A stretch of DNA of 39,453 nucleotides from positions 1 through 39,453 of the IMG/VR virus record IMGVR_UViG_3300014497_000016; one strand, written 5' to 3'. The position numbers and the translations under genes were made by a program. The notes beneath the pieces were generated by a model, which was not told the DNA's origin, made no database searches, and worked only from the letters and a program-made list of their open reading frames with translations. Source of the DNA: a virus. Position 1 is the first letter of the stretch. Each line of letters opens with the position of its first letter. Positions 5,905 to 14,666 of the stretch are shown here, piece by piece.

Positions 5905-8049
5905 GTGCCGAACGTGATCGTCTCCCCGACCGGCGTCCAAGGCCCCCGCGGCAACGCCGTCCTGAGCGGCGCCCGCACCCCCCTCGCGTCGGATGGCATC
6001 GACGGCGACTACTGGATCAACACCACCAACTACCCGACCAGCGCCGTCCTCTACGGGCCCAAGACATCAGGCGCGTGGCCCGGGTCGGGCATCACCTTCG
6101 GCGGGGGAGCCGTCGGCGCATTGCTCGCCGCCAACAACCTCTCCGACGTCCAATCCGCCGCGACCTCCCGCACCAACCTCGGACTCGGCACCGCGGCCAC
6201 CCACGCCACCGGCGACTTCGACGCATCCGGAGCAGCCGCCGCAGCACTCGCCAGCGCGCAGACCTACAGCGACAACGAGATCGCCGCTGAAGTCAACCGC
6301 GCTAACGCCGCCTACGTCGGCCTCACTGGCAACCAAACCAAGACCGGCCAGCTCACCTTCGCCGACTTCTACCCCGTCGGCCCCGGCTTCGAGCCCGGCT
6401 TCGACAACCAACTCGTCCCCAAGTTCTACGTCGACAAGCCCTGGGTCTTCGACGTCACCCGCGCCCCCTACAGCGCCAAAGGCGACGCCCAAGTCGTCGG
6501 CGACGGCGCCATGGGCTCCGGAACCGCCATCCTCACCTCAGCGACCGCGAACTTCCAGGACAGCGACGTCGGCAAAGCCATCAGCGTCAAAGGCGCCGCC
6601 GCGACCGGAGTCACCACCCTCATCACGACGATCGCCAGCCGCCAATCCGCAACCCAGGTCACCCTCAACGCCGCAAACGCCTCCGGCGGAGCAGTCAGCG
6701 GCGCGGTCGTCATCTGGGGCACCGACGACACCGCAGCCATCCAAGCCGCCGTCAACGCCGCCGAAACCTACCTGGCCAGTCACACCTACGCCCAGGTGTA
6801 CTTCCCGCCCCGCCCCTACATCATCGCCGGAGCCCTCAACACCTCCAAGAGCGGCAACGGACAGATCGTCTTCGGCGTGTACCCGGCCACGGCAAACAAG
6901 CGCATCCTGGAATTCCGCGGCGAAACCGACGGCGCCGCAGCCGTCCGCCACTGGCTCCAGACCGTCCCCCAGTACGCCGGATCCTGCCTCATCAGCTTCG
7001 GCGTGTACGCGTCCACGTCCGCGCAGATCTCCAGCATCAACACCGCAGGCAACCCCGGCGTCATCAGCGGACCCAGCGAAGGCTTCGGGTACGGGGCGAG
7101 CGCCCTCTACAGCAACATCATGCCGGTCATCAAGAACCTCGCCATCGGCACCACCCACAGCAGCTTCGGCCTCACCTACGGCATCGCCAACCTGTACGGC
7201 TGCGCCAACACCTACGTCGAAAACCTCGGCGGCGGCACCCTCGGCACCGTCGCCTCCCCCTCCACCGACTACAGCAACCCGGCCCTCTTCGGCACCGGCC
7301 TCTCCATCGGCCTACTCCTGCCATCGAACGGCAACAACGACCACAACATCGTCCGCAACGTATCCATCGGCGGCGGCTACACCTACGCCATGTTCCTCAC
7401 CGAACACGGCCTCGCCGACCGCTACATGGCGTTGTACTGCTGGGCCGGCCTGTGCGCCGTCGGCACCTACTTCGGGTCCGTGGGCGCCACCCACGCCATG
7501 AAAGCGCTGCAAGCCTCCATCGAGGCGTGCACGCACGAGCTGTACATCATCGGCGCCGGCTCCTCCGGTGTCGGCCCGATCGTCGACATCGACCAGCTGC
7601 AGACCGAGTCGGGCACCCCAAACGTCGGCGGGAACTCCACCGGGGCGGTCGCCGCGGCGCTCGGCAGGGTAAAGCTGACGGGCCTGTTCACCCCGAGCGG
7701 CTTCTCGACGTCGAGTGCGTGCGGTATCGAGTTCGTCAACGGGCAGGTCCCCAGGGCGGTAAGCCGCAAGACGGGTGCGTTCACCTGCAACCCGCTGGAC
7801 CGCACGCTGGTCTGCGACACCACAGCGGGTGGGGCGTTCACGGGCACTCTGCCGGACGCGTCGTTCAATCCGGTCGAGTACGTGTTCAAGAACGTCGGCA
7901 ACAGCACGCTGACCGTGGCCACCACGTCCAGCCAGCTGATCTACGCGACGAGCGGCACCGGCGCCACAACCGCCGCACTCGCCACCGGGCAGAGTCTCCG
8001 CGTCCAAGCCCTCTACAACGGCACCAGCTGGGGCTGGTACGCCACATGA
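5905..8049 (+). CDS. tail spike / tail fibre with beta-helix domain, 714 aa
   Basis: GTG at 5905 with GGGGAGA upstream. It begins with a short collagen-like TGVQGPRG and a DGDYWIN block typical of fibre adaptors. Then comes LLAANNLSDVQSAATSRTNL, the tail-fibre repeat seen in many phages. From about residue 185 to 600 the sequence is consistent with a pectin-lyase-like beta-helix (GDGAMGSGTAILTSATANFQ; DTAAIQAAVNAAE; many G-N-x turns). The C-terminal ~80 residues form another small beta domain. Role: host recognition and possibly depolymerase activity on surface sugars. Unusually it lies upstream of the terminase genes. Confidence 0.85.
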   Translation: MPNVIVSPTGVQGPRGNAVLSGARTPLASDGIDGDYWINTTNYPTSAVLYGPKTSGAWPGSGITFGGGAVGALLAANNLSDVQSAATSRTNLGLGTAATHATGDFDASGAAAAALASAQTYSDNEIAAEVNRANAAYVGLTGNQTKTGQLTFADFYPVGPGFEPGFDNQLVPKFYVDKPWVFDVTRAPYSAKGDAQVVGDGAMGSGTAILTSATANFQDSDVGKAISVKGAAATGVTTLITTIASRQSATQVTLNAANASGGAVSGAVVIWGTDDTAAIQAAVNAAETYLASHTYAQVYFPPRPYIIAGALNTSKSGNGQIVFGVYPATANKRILEFRGETDGAAAVRHWLQTVPQYAGSCLISFGVYASTSAQISSINTAGNPGVISGPSEGFGYGASALYSNIMPVIKNLAIGTTHSSFGLTYGIANLYGCANTYVENLGGGTLGTVASPSTDYSNPALFGTGLSIGLLLPSNGNNDHNIVRNVSIGGGYTYAMFLTEHGLADRYMALYCWAGLCAVGTYFGSVGATHAMKALQASIEACTHELYIIGAGSSGVGPIVDIDQLQTESGTPNVGGNSTGAVAAALGRVKLTGLFTPSGFSTSSACGIEFVNGQVPRAVSRKTGAFTCNPLDRTLVCDTTAGGAFTGTLPDASFNPVEYVFKNVGNSTLTVATTSSQLIYATSGTGATTAALATGQSLRVQALYNGTSWGWYAT

Positions 8050-8507
8050 CCTGGAAGGAGACCCTGGTGGACACCCTCACGCCCGACACCGCACCCGCAG
8101 CACCCGCCGAACTTCCCCCCGCATCTGCGGGCCCGGCGTGCGGGGCGTGCGGTGAACCGGCAGTCGTGAACTGGCGCCGCCGCCTCACCGACGGCGAACT
8201 CGCCGAACACGTCGCCCTGGAGCAGGAGCGCCGCGACCACGCCCTCCTGATCGCCAACCCCCAACTCCCGCCCCCCGTGTTCCCGCCACTCCCCGACGGC
8301 AGCGACGACACCCGCACCCTCTACGCCTGCGCCCAGCACGCCATCCGCATGGACGCCGCCGCCCACATCCACCACAACGCTTGCACCGCCCCCAATCAAG
8401 ACGGTGTCGACGGCTGCGACTGCACCCCCGAACCCCACCCCAAGCCGGCCACCGACACCCCGATCGAGAGCCGCCTCCCCGAGCACTGGCAGACCGGAGG
8501 CGCCTGA
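8046..8507 (+). CDS. zinc-binding hypothetical protein, 153 aa
   Basis: ATG at 8046 overlaps the spike stop (ATGA). After a Pro/Ala-rich lead, CGACGEPAVVNWRRR and then YACAQHAI-x8-HIHHNACTAP-x7-CDC form a likely zinc site (about residues 35-125). The middle has a coiled-coil-like segment with LAEHVALEQERRDHALL. Similar Cys/His proteins occur beside structural genes in Streptomyces phages; the role is unknown. Its stop overlaps the next ATG (TGATG). Confidence 0.7.
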   Translation: MTWKETLVDTLTPDTAPAAPAELPPASAGPACGACGEPAVVNWRRRLTDGELAEHVALEQERRDHALLIANPQLPPPVFPPLPDGSDDTRTLYACAQHAIRMDAAAHIHHNACTAPNQDGVDGCDCTPEPHPKPATDTPIESRLPEHWQTGGA

Positions 8508-9037
8508 TGAATCCCAACCGCGTCCTCCAGATCGACTTCGCGCAGCGCCGCGCCAAGCTCGTCGAATACCGGCGCCGCAAGGTCCCCTACGCCGACTTCT
8601 ACGAAGAACTCGGCTACGGCAGCATCCAGTCCGCCCGCAAGGACTTCACCCGCGCCCTCGAATACTCGATCGCCGCCCAGCACGCCAGCGTCGAGGTGTA
8701 CCGCGAAGAGCAACTCGAAGAACTCGACTACCTCGCCGAGGAAGCCCACAAGGTCATGCGGGCCACGCACTACGTAGTCGCCCCCGGCGGACGAATCGTC
8801 GAAGACCCCGAAACCGGGCGCCCCCTCATCGACGACGGCCCCCGCCTCCAAGCCATCGACCGCCTCATCAAGATCCTCAATCGCGTCGCGAAACTCCGCG
8901 GACTCGACGCCCCGCAGAAGCTGGAGGTGATGACGATCGATGCCATCGAAGCCGCCATCGCCGACCTCAACGCCCAAATCGCCGCTACTGACCCTGAAAC
9001 TGAAGCGGCTGCAGGAACTGAAGAAGCTCCAGGCTGA
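8507..9037 (+). CDS. terminase small subunit-like protein, 176 aa
   Basis: ATG at 8507. The N-terminus (IDFAQRRAKLVEYRRRKV then YADFYEELGYGSIQSARKDF) reads as a helix-turn-helix, and a long helical region follows (residues 45-170). Size, acidic C-terminus and position just ahead of the large terminase fit the DNA-recognition subunit that selects the packaging site and regulates the motor. The assignment rests mainly on context. Confidence 0.75.
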   Translation: MNPNRVLQIDFAQRRAKLVEYRRRKVPYADFYEELGYGSIQSARKDFTRALEYSIAAQHASVEVYREEQLEELDYLAEEAHKVMRATHYVVAPGGRIVEDPETGRPLIDDGPRLQAIDRLIKILNRVAKLRGLDAPQKLEVMTIDAIEAAIADLNAQIAATDPETEAAAGTEEAPG

Positions 9038-10553
9038 GCTACAACGCCGCGAAGCCGAACGCCTCCGTCACATAGACGTCTTCGGCCTCCTCGGCTACAT
9101 CCCCACGCCGAAGCAGCAAGAGTTCCATGCGGCGACCGAGTTCGACGTCCTGTACGGCGGCGCAGCTGGCGGCGGCAAAACCAAAGCGTTGCTCATGGAC
9201 GATCTTCTTGACTGCGTCCGCCACCCCGGCATCCGTATCGGAGCGTTCCGCCGGACCTACGGCGAACTGAAGGAAAGCCTCCTCGCCGAACTGGCACAGG
9301 TCGAGTACGCGGCGGCCCTCGGAGCCTCCTGGAACGGCACCGAGTACGAACTACGGTTCCCGAACGGCTCACTGCTGATGTTCCGCTACGCAGAGAGCGT
9401 CAAGGACGCCAGCCGTCGGCAGGGTGGCCAGTACCAGAAACTCACCTTCGACGAGCGGACCCTTACCCCGCCTGACGTGTGTTCCTTCTTGGAATCCCGG
9501 ATCCGTTCCGGCCGCGCCGAGGTACCAGTCATCGGCATCCGGTCCGGCACCAACCCGGGAGGCGCCGGCCACGGCGCCGTGAAAGCCCGCTACATCCAGC
9601 CGACGAAATACGGTGCCAGCGTCGTAACTGATGAGCGAGGCAGGAACGTCCGCTTCATCCCGAGCCGGCTATCCGACAACCCGCACGTGAACCCGGAGTA
9701 CGCCGCAGACCTCAAGGCACTCCCCGACAAGCTACGCGCCGCATTCCTGGACGGTGACTGGGACGTGTTCGCCGGCCAGATGTTCCCCGAGCTCAAACGC
9801 GAACGGCACGTCGTCGAACCGATCACGCTGCCTGCCACGTGGAAGCGGTACAACGGGCTGGACTGGGGTTTCACGAAGCCATGGGCCGTACTGTGGGCTG
9901 CAGTCGACGAAGACGGCCGCGTGTGGGTGTACCGGGAGATCTACCGCACGCAGGTCGGCGAGTCCGACCAGGCGAAGCAGATCCTCGCCGCCGAGGCTGA
10001 CGGCGAGCATGTCGCCGTCCGGTTCGCGGACGACGCGATGTGGGCCACCCGCGGCGATGCCAAGCCGATCGCCCACATCTACGCCGAGAACGGCGTGCAT
10101 CTCACCCAGGCCGGGAAGGGCGCCGGCAGCCGCGTCAACGGCTGGCAGCGCGTCCACTCCTACCTCGGTGAGGGCCCGGCCTGCCCGCATCACCGGGCGC
10201 AGGGCTGGGACACCTGCCCGAGGATGCACGTCTTCTCCACGGTGACAGAGCTGTACCGGGAACTCTCGGACCTGCCACACGCCACGAAGGGCGACCCTGA
10301 GGACGCCGACACGACAGCAGACGATCATGCATCCGATGCTCTGCGCTATCTCCTAACCAACCTGGGCACAGGCCCGGAGATGGTCATTCTCGATGATGTG
10401 CCGGCAGAGCCGATCGCCGAGGTGCTTCAGCCGCTCGGACTGACCATGGCGGTCCGACCGACCGCTCCCGCCCCCTCGGATGATGCGTGGTGGCCCGAGG
10501 ACGACGAGACGACGCCGCGTGCGGGGAGGACGGTGGAATCCCCGTGGGTCTGA
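8940..10553 (+). CDS. terL: terminase large subunit (packaging ATPase/nuclease), 537 aa
   Basis: The packaging motor. The Walker A GGAAGGGKT is at about residues 73-81, and Walker B is LTFDE (Asp171-Glu172). The RNase-H-like nuclease domain shows GLDWGF (Asp308), FADDAMW (Asp364-365) and DDHASDAL (Asp461 to Asp466). An arginine-rich FRRTYGELKESLL follows the P-loop. The ATG at 8940 gives a 98-base overlap with the small subunit; the true start may be later at a non-ATG codon (CTG near 8988), since no ATG or GTG occurs before the conserved region. A Pro/Asp-rich tail follows the nuclease domain. Confidence 0.95.
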   Translation: MPSKPPSPTSTPKSPLLTLKLKRLQELKKLQAELQRREAERLRHIDVFGLLGYIPTPKQQEFHAATEFDVLYGGAAGGGKTKALLMDDLLDCVRHPGIRIGAFRRTYGELKESLLAELAQVEYAAALGASWNGTEYELRFPNGSLLMFRYAESVKDASRRQGGQYQKLTFDERTLTPPDVCSFLESRIRSGRAEVPVIGIRSGTNPGGAGHGAVKARYIQPTKYGASVVTDERGRNVRFIPSRLSDNPHVNPEYAADLKALPDKLRAAFLDGDWDVFAGQMFPELKRERHVVEPITLPATWKRYNGLDWGFTKPWAVLWAAVDEDGRVWVYREIYRTQVGESDQAKQILAAEADGEHVAVRFADDAMWATRGDAKPIAHIYAENGVHLTQAGKGAGSRVNGWQRVHSYLGEGPACPHHRAQGWDTCPRMHVFSTVTELYRELSDLPHATKGDPEDADTTADDHASDALRYLLTNLGTGPEMVILDDVPAEPIAEVLQPLGLTMAVRPTAPAPSDDAWWPEDDETTPRAGRTVESPWV

Positions 10554-12118
10554 GGTCGTGGTTCAACAGTCGGCGTGCTGAGCCGGAGGTCTTGGAGACC
10601 GCCCTGGCCAAACTCCCCGAACGCTCCGGCTTCGAGTACGGCATCGGGCCCGGTGGCCTCACCGAGACCAACCAGGGCATCGGCGCGGCCACCCAGACCG
10701 ACCGCCGCTCCATGCTCGGCCAACTCTACGAGGCCTACATGGCCTGCCCTTGGGCGTGGGCATCCGTCAACGCGATCGCGCGTACTATCACGGCCGGCGG
10801 CCTGGTCACCGACTGGGACAACGACGACGGTGAAGGCGACGAAGACACCCCGGACAAGCCGGCCGAGGTGAAGCTCCTTGAGAGCATGCTGGCGTTCTGC
10901 AACCCGCGGGAGAACATCCGGCAGATCCTCCGCGGTGTGATCGTGGACCTGCTGGTGTTCGGCGACGCCTACATCGAGGTCGTGTGGATCGGGAACCAGC
11001 CGGTCGCCCTGTACTCGCTGGACTGCCCGAGCATGCTGCCGATCGCGGACGAGCACGGTGCTATCACCTCTTACGTGCAGTACACGGAGTTGGGGCAGCG
11101 GGCAGAGTTCGAACCGCGCGAAGTCATCCACATCTCGTTGGACTCGCCGCGTAGTTCGGTGTTCGGTGTGTCGCCGACGCAGGCCGCCCTGCTGCCGATG
11201 ACGGCATGGCTGTTCGCCGCCGCCACCTCGAAGGAAATCTTCCGCAAGGGTGCGCCCCCGCAGATCCACGTCGACCACCCGGCGTCCGCATCCCCGTCGG
11301 AGATCAACCGCTGGAATGCGATGTATCAGCAGCGGAACATCGGTCCCCGCAACATCGGCAACCCGATCAACACCAAGGGCGGCGCCACCGTCAACGAGCT
11401 GGCGCAGTCCCGCACGATGGACTACCTCCAGTTCCTCGACCAGAAGCGCGACGAGATCATCGCCGCCTACGGTGTGCCTCCGGCGAAGGTCGGCATCATC
11501 GAGTCGGGGAACCTGGGCGGCGGCACGGGTGAGGCGCAGGATCGCACGTTCATGGTCAACACCTGCCAGCCCATCGCCGAACTGGTACTGGAAGCGCTGA
11601 ACTACGCGCTGGCGAAGATCGGCTTCGGGGTCGAGGGCTGGAAGCTGAAGTTCCGCGACATCGACATGCGCGACTCCAAGACCGTCGAGGAGATCCGCGA
11701 CCTGCGGCTCCGCAACGGCTCCTGGACTCTGGACCGCTACCGCGCCGACATCGGCGAACCCGCGGTCGAAGGCGGCGACCAGCCGGTGCTCGTCGACCGG
11801 GAGAACCTCGTCAAGTGGGCCGACATGGACGCCGCGTCCAAGGCCGGCATCGCGTCCAAGCTCAAGGGCACTGCTCTGGAGCCGGCCGACCCGCAGCATG
11901 GCGAACCCGTCACCGTTGAGAAGCCGGAACCGGCGCCCGTGCCACCACAGTTGAAGGCGTTCGCGGGCGGTGTTCCGCCAGAGCCTGACGGCGACGGCAC
12001 TCCGGACGATGACTTGCCGGAAGAGCCGGAGGAGTCGGCCCGCGCCCTCTATCGGCGCCGTCTGCGAGAAGCGCTGGCCAGCCTGCCGGGAGGTGTCGAT
12101 GAGCGAGCAGCCGCCTGA
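10544..12118 (+). CDS. portal protein, HK97-type, 524 aa
   Basis: GTG at 10544 overlaps the terminase stop. It forms the dodecameric ring through which DNA enters the capsid. Diagnostic stretches include WASVNAIARTIT (N-terminal helix), FGDAYIEVVW, a clip/stem block with FRKGAPPQIHVDHP, and EIIAAYGVPPAKVGI followed by NLGGGTGEAQDRTF, typical of the phage portal family PF04860. The C-terminal ~90 residues are Pro/Glu-rich. It is followed by a 37-aa gene and then by the inserted antitoxin/endonuclease cassette that separates it from the MuF gene. Confidence 0.93.
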   Translation: MGLRSWFNSRRAEPEVLETALAKLPERSGFEYGIGPGGLTETNQGIGAATQTDRRSMLGQLYEAYMACPWAWASVNAIARTITAGGLVTDWDNDDGEGDEDTPDKPAEVKLLESMLAFCNPRENIRQILRGVIVDLLVFGDAYIEVVWIGNQPVALYSLDCPSMLPIADEHGAITSYVQYTELGQRAEFEPREVIHISLDSPRSSVFGVSPTQAALLPMTAWLFAAATSKEIFRKGAPPQIHVDHPASASPSEINRWNAMYQQRNIGPRNIGNPINTKGGATVNELAQSRTMDYLQFLDQKRDEIIAAYGVPPAKVGIIESGNLGGGTGEAQDRTFMVNTCQPIAELVLEALNYALAKIGFGVEGWKLKFRDIDMRDSKTVEEIRDLRLRNGSWTLDRYRADIGEPAVEGGDQPVLVDRENLVKWADMDAASKAGIASKLKGTALEPADPQHGEPVTVEKPEPAPVPPQLKAFAGGVPPEPDGDGTPDDDLPEEPEESARALYRRRLREALASLPGGVDERAAA

Positions 12119-12212
12119 CCCAGGACCTGTCGTGGTGCAGCCGCCGGATCCGCCGAACCATCCACTGCGGGCCAAGGACGTCGCAGCTCTGATCAAGAAG
12201 CGGATCGGCTAG
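12099..12212 (+). CDS. very small hypothetical protein, 37 aa
   Basis: ATG at 12099 with GGGAGG at 12088-12093, overlapping the portal end. A Pro-rich first half is followed by a short helix (RAKDVAALIKKRIG). Its stop shares the four bases CTAG with the converging antitoxin gene, which suggests a tight junction at the edge of the inserted cassette. Function unknown. Confidence 0.5.
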   Translation: MSEQPPDPGPVVVQPPDPPNHPLRAKDVAALIKKRIG

Positions 12213-12382
12213 GACTCGTCTTGCTGTACCGCCTTCTCAGCGATGGAGAGCGGGACGACCGCCGCCACACGGCGCCCGCGACTGGTCACGAAGGTGATCC
12301 GGTTTCGGACCGCCGCGTTGATCACGTCCGCCAGGTTCGTGCGCACTTCGGCGGTGCTCATCTCGACAGGCTCTTCTTTCAT
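12209..12382 (-). CDS. Phd/YefM-family antitoxin, apparently without toxin, 57 aa
   Basis: ATG at 12382 (a longer frame runs to 12427 through the operator). The sequence EMSTAEVRTNLADVINAAV-x5-TFVTSRGRRVAAVVPL is the classic Phd/YefM DNA-binding and dimer domain. In type II toxin-antitoxin pairs such a protein represses its operon and neutralises a RelE/YoeB or Doc toxin through a C-terminal tail. Here the tail is very short (about ten residues) and no toxin gene follows: the next sequence is the converging 37-aa gene and the portal. It may be a solitary antitoxin protecting against host toxins, or a remnant. Regularly spaced GTAC sites lie just upstream. Confidence 0.85.
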   Translation of the reverse strand: MKEEPVEMSTAEVRTNLADVINAAVRNRITFVTSRGRRVAAVVPLSIAEKAVQQDES

Positions 12383-12390
12383 GACGCCAG

Positions 12391-12436
12391 AGTACAGAGA
12401 AGCCCTTCCAGGTACACTGATGTACATGAATGTACA
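12391..12436 (-). promoter_or_regulatory. GTAC-core operator cluster upstream of the antitoxin
   Basis: GTAC cores fall at 12392, 12412, 12422 and 12432, that is 20, 10 and 10 bases apart, all on one face of the helix. Two are full TGTACA palindromes (12421-12426 and 12431-12436). TGTACA is the known core of YefM-YoeB operators, so autoregulation by the adjoining antitoxin is likely. The cluster overlaps the start codon of the divergent endonuclease gene. Confidence 0.7.
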
Positions 12437-13223
12437 AGGCGGGATGGCCTGGATCTACACACTGAGCGACCCGCGGTCGGGCGAAGTTCGCTATGTCGGA
12501 GTCACAACTCGCTCACTGGCCGCGCGACTTCGAGGCCATATCTCTGATGCCGGTCGCCAAGACCACAAGAGTCGGTGGATCCGCTCTCTACTGAGAGCGG
12601 GCGTCTCGCCCTTGATGACGGAGATCGAGGTCGTTCCAATCGAGACCCACGGGGAGGCAGAACGCCGATGGATCGCCGCATACCGGGCCAAGGGCGCGCG
12701 CCTGACTAACGCCACCGACGGCGGCCCCGGGACCCTGGGTCACGTTCTTTCCCCCGAGGCTCGGGAGCGCATCCGGCAAGCTGCTCTCAAACGCATGAAA
12801 GAGCCCGCCCGTCGCGAAGCCGTAAGCCGAGTACACAAGGGCAAGACCATCCCTGATGCGACAAAGAAGGCGGTCTCCGAAGCTGCCACCAAGCGGTGGG
12901 CTGCCTGGCGCGCGGCAGGCAGCGTCACCTCAGACGAAACACGAGCCAAGCTCAGCGAGCTGGCCAAGGCGCGGGACCTCCAGCCCATGAACAACCCCGC
13001 GTCTCAGGCCAAGGTCGCTGAAGCTAAACGGCAGTGGTGGGACGAGTGGCGCGCGCAGGGGCGCCCCGGCCGGAAGACTCACTGCCCGCAGGGCCACCCA
13101 TACGACGAAGCGAACACGGCGCTCGAACGGGGCGGCAATCGAAAGACACCCGGCCGTAAGTGTCGGACCTGCATGCGAGAGCGCGCACGAGCTCGACGCG
13201 AGGCCGCTCGCCGGATTCCCTGA
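12420..13223 (+). CDS. GIY-YIG homing endonuclease with NUMOD3-like repeats, 267 aa
   Basis: Start ATG at 12420, or 12426. The GIY-YIG nuclease domain is at the N-terminus: WIYTLSDP, VRYVGVTTRSLAARLRGHI, then RWIRSLLRAG and the Glu of EAERRWIAAY. The middle carries basic helical SPEARERIRQAA and GKTIPDATKKAVSEAA repeats, like NUMOD3 DNA-binding modules. The C-terminus has HCPQGHPYDEANT and CRTCMRERARARR, a zinc-binding end typical of free-standing phage homing enzymes. It has no ribosome site and starts inside the antitoxin operator. As a mobile gene it explains the break in the head operon between portal and MuF. Confidence 0.9.
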   Translation: MYMNVQGGMAWIYTLSDPRSGEVRYVGVTTRSLAARLRGHISDAGRQDHKSRWIRSLLRAGVSPLMTEIEVVPIETHGEAERRWIAAYRAKGARLTNATDGGPGTLGHVLSPEARERIRQAALKRMKEPARREAVSRVHKGKTIPDATKKAVSEAATKRWAAWRAAGSVTSDETRAKLSELAKARDLQPMNNPASQAKVAEAKRQWWDEWRAQGRPGRKTHCPQGHPYDEANTALERGGNRKTPGRKCRTCMRERARARREAARRIP

Positions 13224-13270
13224 ACCGCATAGGTGTTGGCATCGCCGCTGGCCGTCACGTGGGGGTGTCA

Positions 13271-14242
13271 ATGCCACATCCGATCGAGCCCTTCGCCCGG
13301 GAGGCGTTCGCTGCCGGATGGGCCCTGTCAGGGGGGCCGATGACCGAACGAGTGAAGGCCGCCAGCCGCGCGGCCGTGGACACGGCGATCGAGCGCGCCG
13401 ACGACCCGCGCATCCTCGAAGTCACCATCGACCTCGGGAAACTCGAAGGCATGTGGGCGAAACTCTTCGCCCGCCGTGAGGCGAAGCAAGCCGAACACAC
13501 CCGGCACGTCGCAGACGCCTGGCGCCCCCTCATCGACCGCGACACCGTCACCACAATGGTGACCGCCTTCCGAGGCCGCACGATCCTCGCAGAAGCGCTC
13601 AGCGACTTCTCCGCCGAAGCCCTCGCCGCCGCCCGGGCCATGCTCCGCGCGCTCGCCGACCTCACCGGCTGGACCAACCTCCGCACCACCATCCGCAACG
13701 CCATCGCCGCCGGACAAGCCGAAGGCATGGTCAACGCCGTGGCGATCGCCGCCGAACGCGCCAGCGCCATCGGCCTGGACTGGAACATCGCCTTCAAGGA
13801 CGCCTACGAAGCCCTGGAACACCTCGACGAACTGTGGGGCCAAGCAGACGGCTGGCTCGGCCGCATGATCGACCGGGCGGCCGGAGACCTCGGCCGGGTC
13901 CTCGCGCGGGCGGCCGAAGACGGGGCGTCACGAGACGAGATGGTCGCCGCCGCCATGGACGTCCTCACCTCCACCGACGTGGATGCGGTCGCGTTCACCG
14001 TGGACTGGGCCATGACCACCGCAGCTGACGAAGGCGCACTGCGCCTGTACCAGTCCGAGGGCGTCCAGCAGATCGACGTCATCACCGCAGGCGACGGCCG
14101 TGTCTGTCAGGCCTGCGCCGACTACGAGGTCGGCAGCCCGTGGAACACGCTCGACGTACCGCATCTGCCCACGCACCCGTACTGCCGCTGCTGCTACGCC
14201 GCCGCCCTGTCCCTGAGCCACTTCGCCGGCTGGTTCGCCTGA
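13271..14242 (+). CDS. MuF-like minor head protein, 323 aa
   Basis: ATG at 13271 after GGGGGTG; an in-frame GTG two codons earlier is possible. The protein is long, helical and Ala-rich (residues 20-260) and ends in the head-morphogenesis signature DGRVCQACADYEVGSPW, then PHLPTHPYCRCCY, the Cys/His block of the phage MuF C-terminal domain. Members of this family sit inside or near the portal and help assembly or DNA ejection. Its place after portal (interrupted only by the mobile cassette) and before protease fits. Confidence 0.85.
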   Translation: MPHPIEPFAREAFAAGWALSGGPMTERVKAASRAAVDTAIERADDPRILEVTIDLGKLEGMWAKLFARREAKQAEHTRHVADAWRPLIDRDTVTTMVTAFRGRTILAEALSDFSAEALAAARAMLRALADLTGWTNLRTTIRNAIAAGQAEGMVNAVAIAAERASAIGLDWNIAFKDAYEALEHLDELWGQADGWLGRMIDRAAGDLGRVLARAAEDGASRDEMVAAAMDVLTSTDVDAVAFTVDWAMTTAADEGALRLYQSEGVQQIDVITAGDGRVCQACADYEVGSPWNTLDVPHLPTHPYCRCCYAAALSLSHFAGWFA

Positions 14243-14255
14243 CCTGGAGACCTGA

Positions 14256-14663
14256 ATGAGCATCTACCGCCCGGCCCGGGTCCTGTGGAACCTGACCCAA
14301 TCCGGCACGCCGCAGACCCTGTCCGGCGCGGCCACGACGAACGGCCCGGTCATCAACCTGATCGACGTCAGCGACGTGTGGCTCGCCGTCACCGTGATCG
14401 GCACCCCAACCGGCACCAACCCGACCCTCGACGTCGGCCTCGACGTACAGGACCCGGACGGCAACTGGTACCCGACCGTCGCAAAGATCACCCAGCTGAC
14501 GACGAGCGCCGGCCGCGGGTCGGCCTTTGTGGGCCTGCACATGCCGAACGTCTCTTCCACGAGCGCGGCGTTCGTCCTCCCGTCCTACGGCAGGGTCACC
14601 TGGACGCTCGGCGGCACCAACCCCGTCTACCCGCAGACGTCGATCGCCCTGATGGGGAGGTGA
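14256..14663 (+). CDS. beta-rich structural protein, 135 aa
   Basis: ATG at 14256, 13 bases after the MuF gene. The protein is beta-rich (VLWNLTQSG; NGPVINLIDVSDVWLAVTV; TLDVGLDVQDPDGNWYPT; YGRVTWTLGG), compatible with a small jelly-roll or immunoglobulin-like virion protein such as a decoration or head-fibre unit. No family is recognised. Its location between MuF and protease indicates a capsid-associated part. Confidence 0.65.
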   Translation: MSIYRPARVLWNLTQSGTPQTLSGAATTNGPVINLIDVSDVWLAVTVIGTPTGTNPTLDVGLDVQDPDGNWYPTVAKITQLTTSAGRGSAFVGLHMPNVSSTSAAFVLPSYGRVTWTLGGTNPVYPQTSIALMGR

Positions 14664-14666
14664 ATT

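Noticed and set aside
10427-12196. 589-residue antisense frame opposite the portal
   Set aside because: Portal motifs on the plus strand are unambiguous. The antisense product has no recognisable feature.
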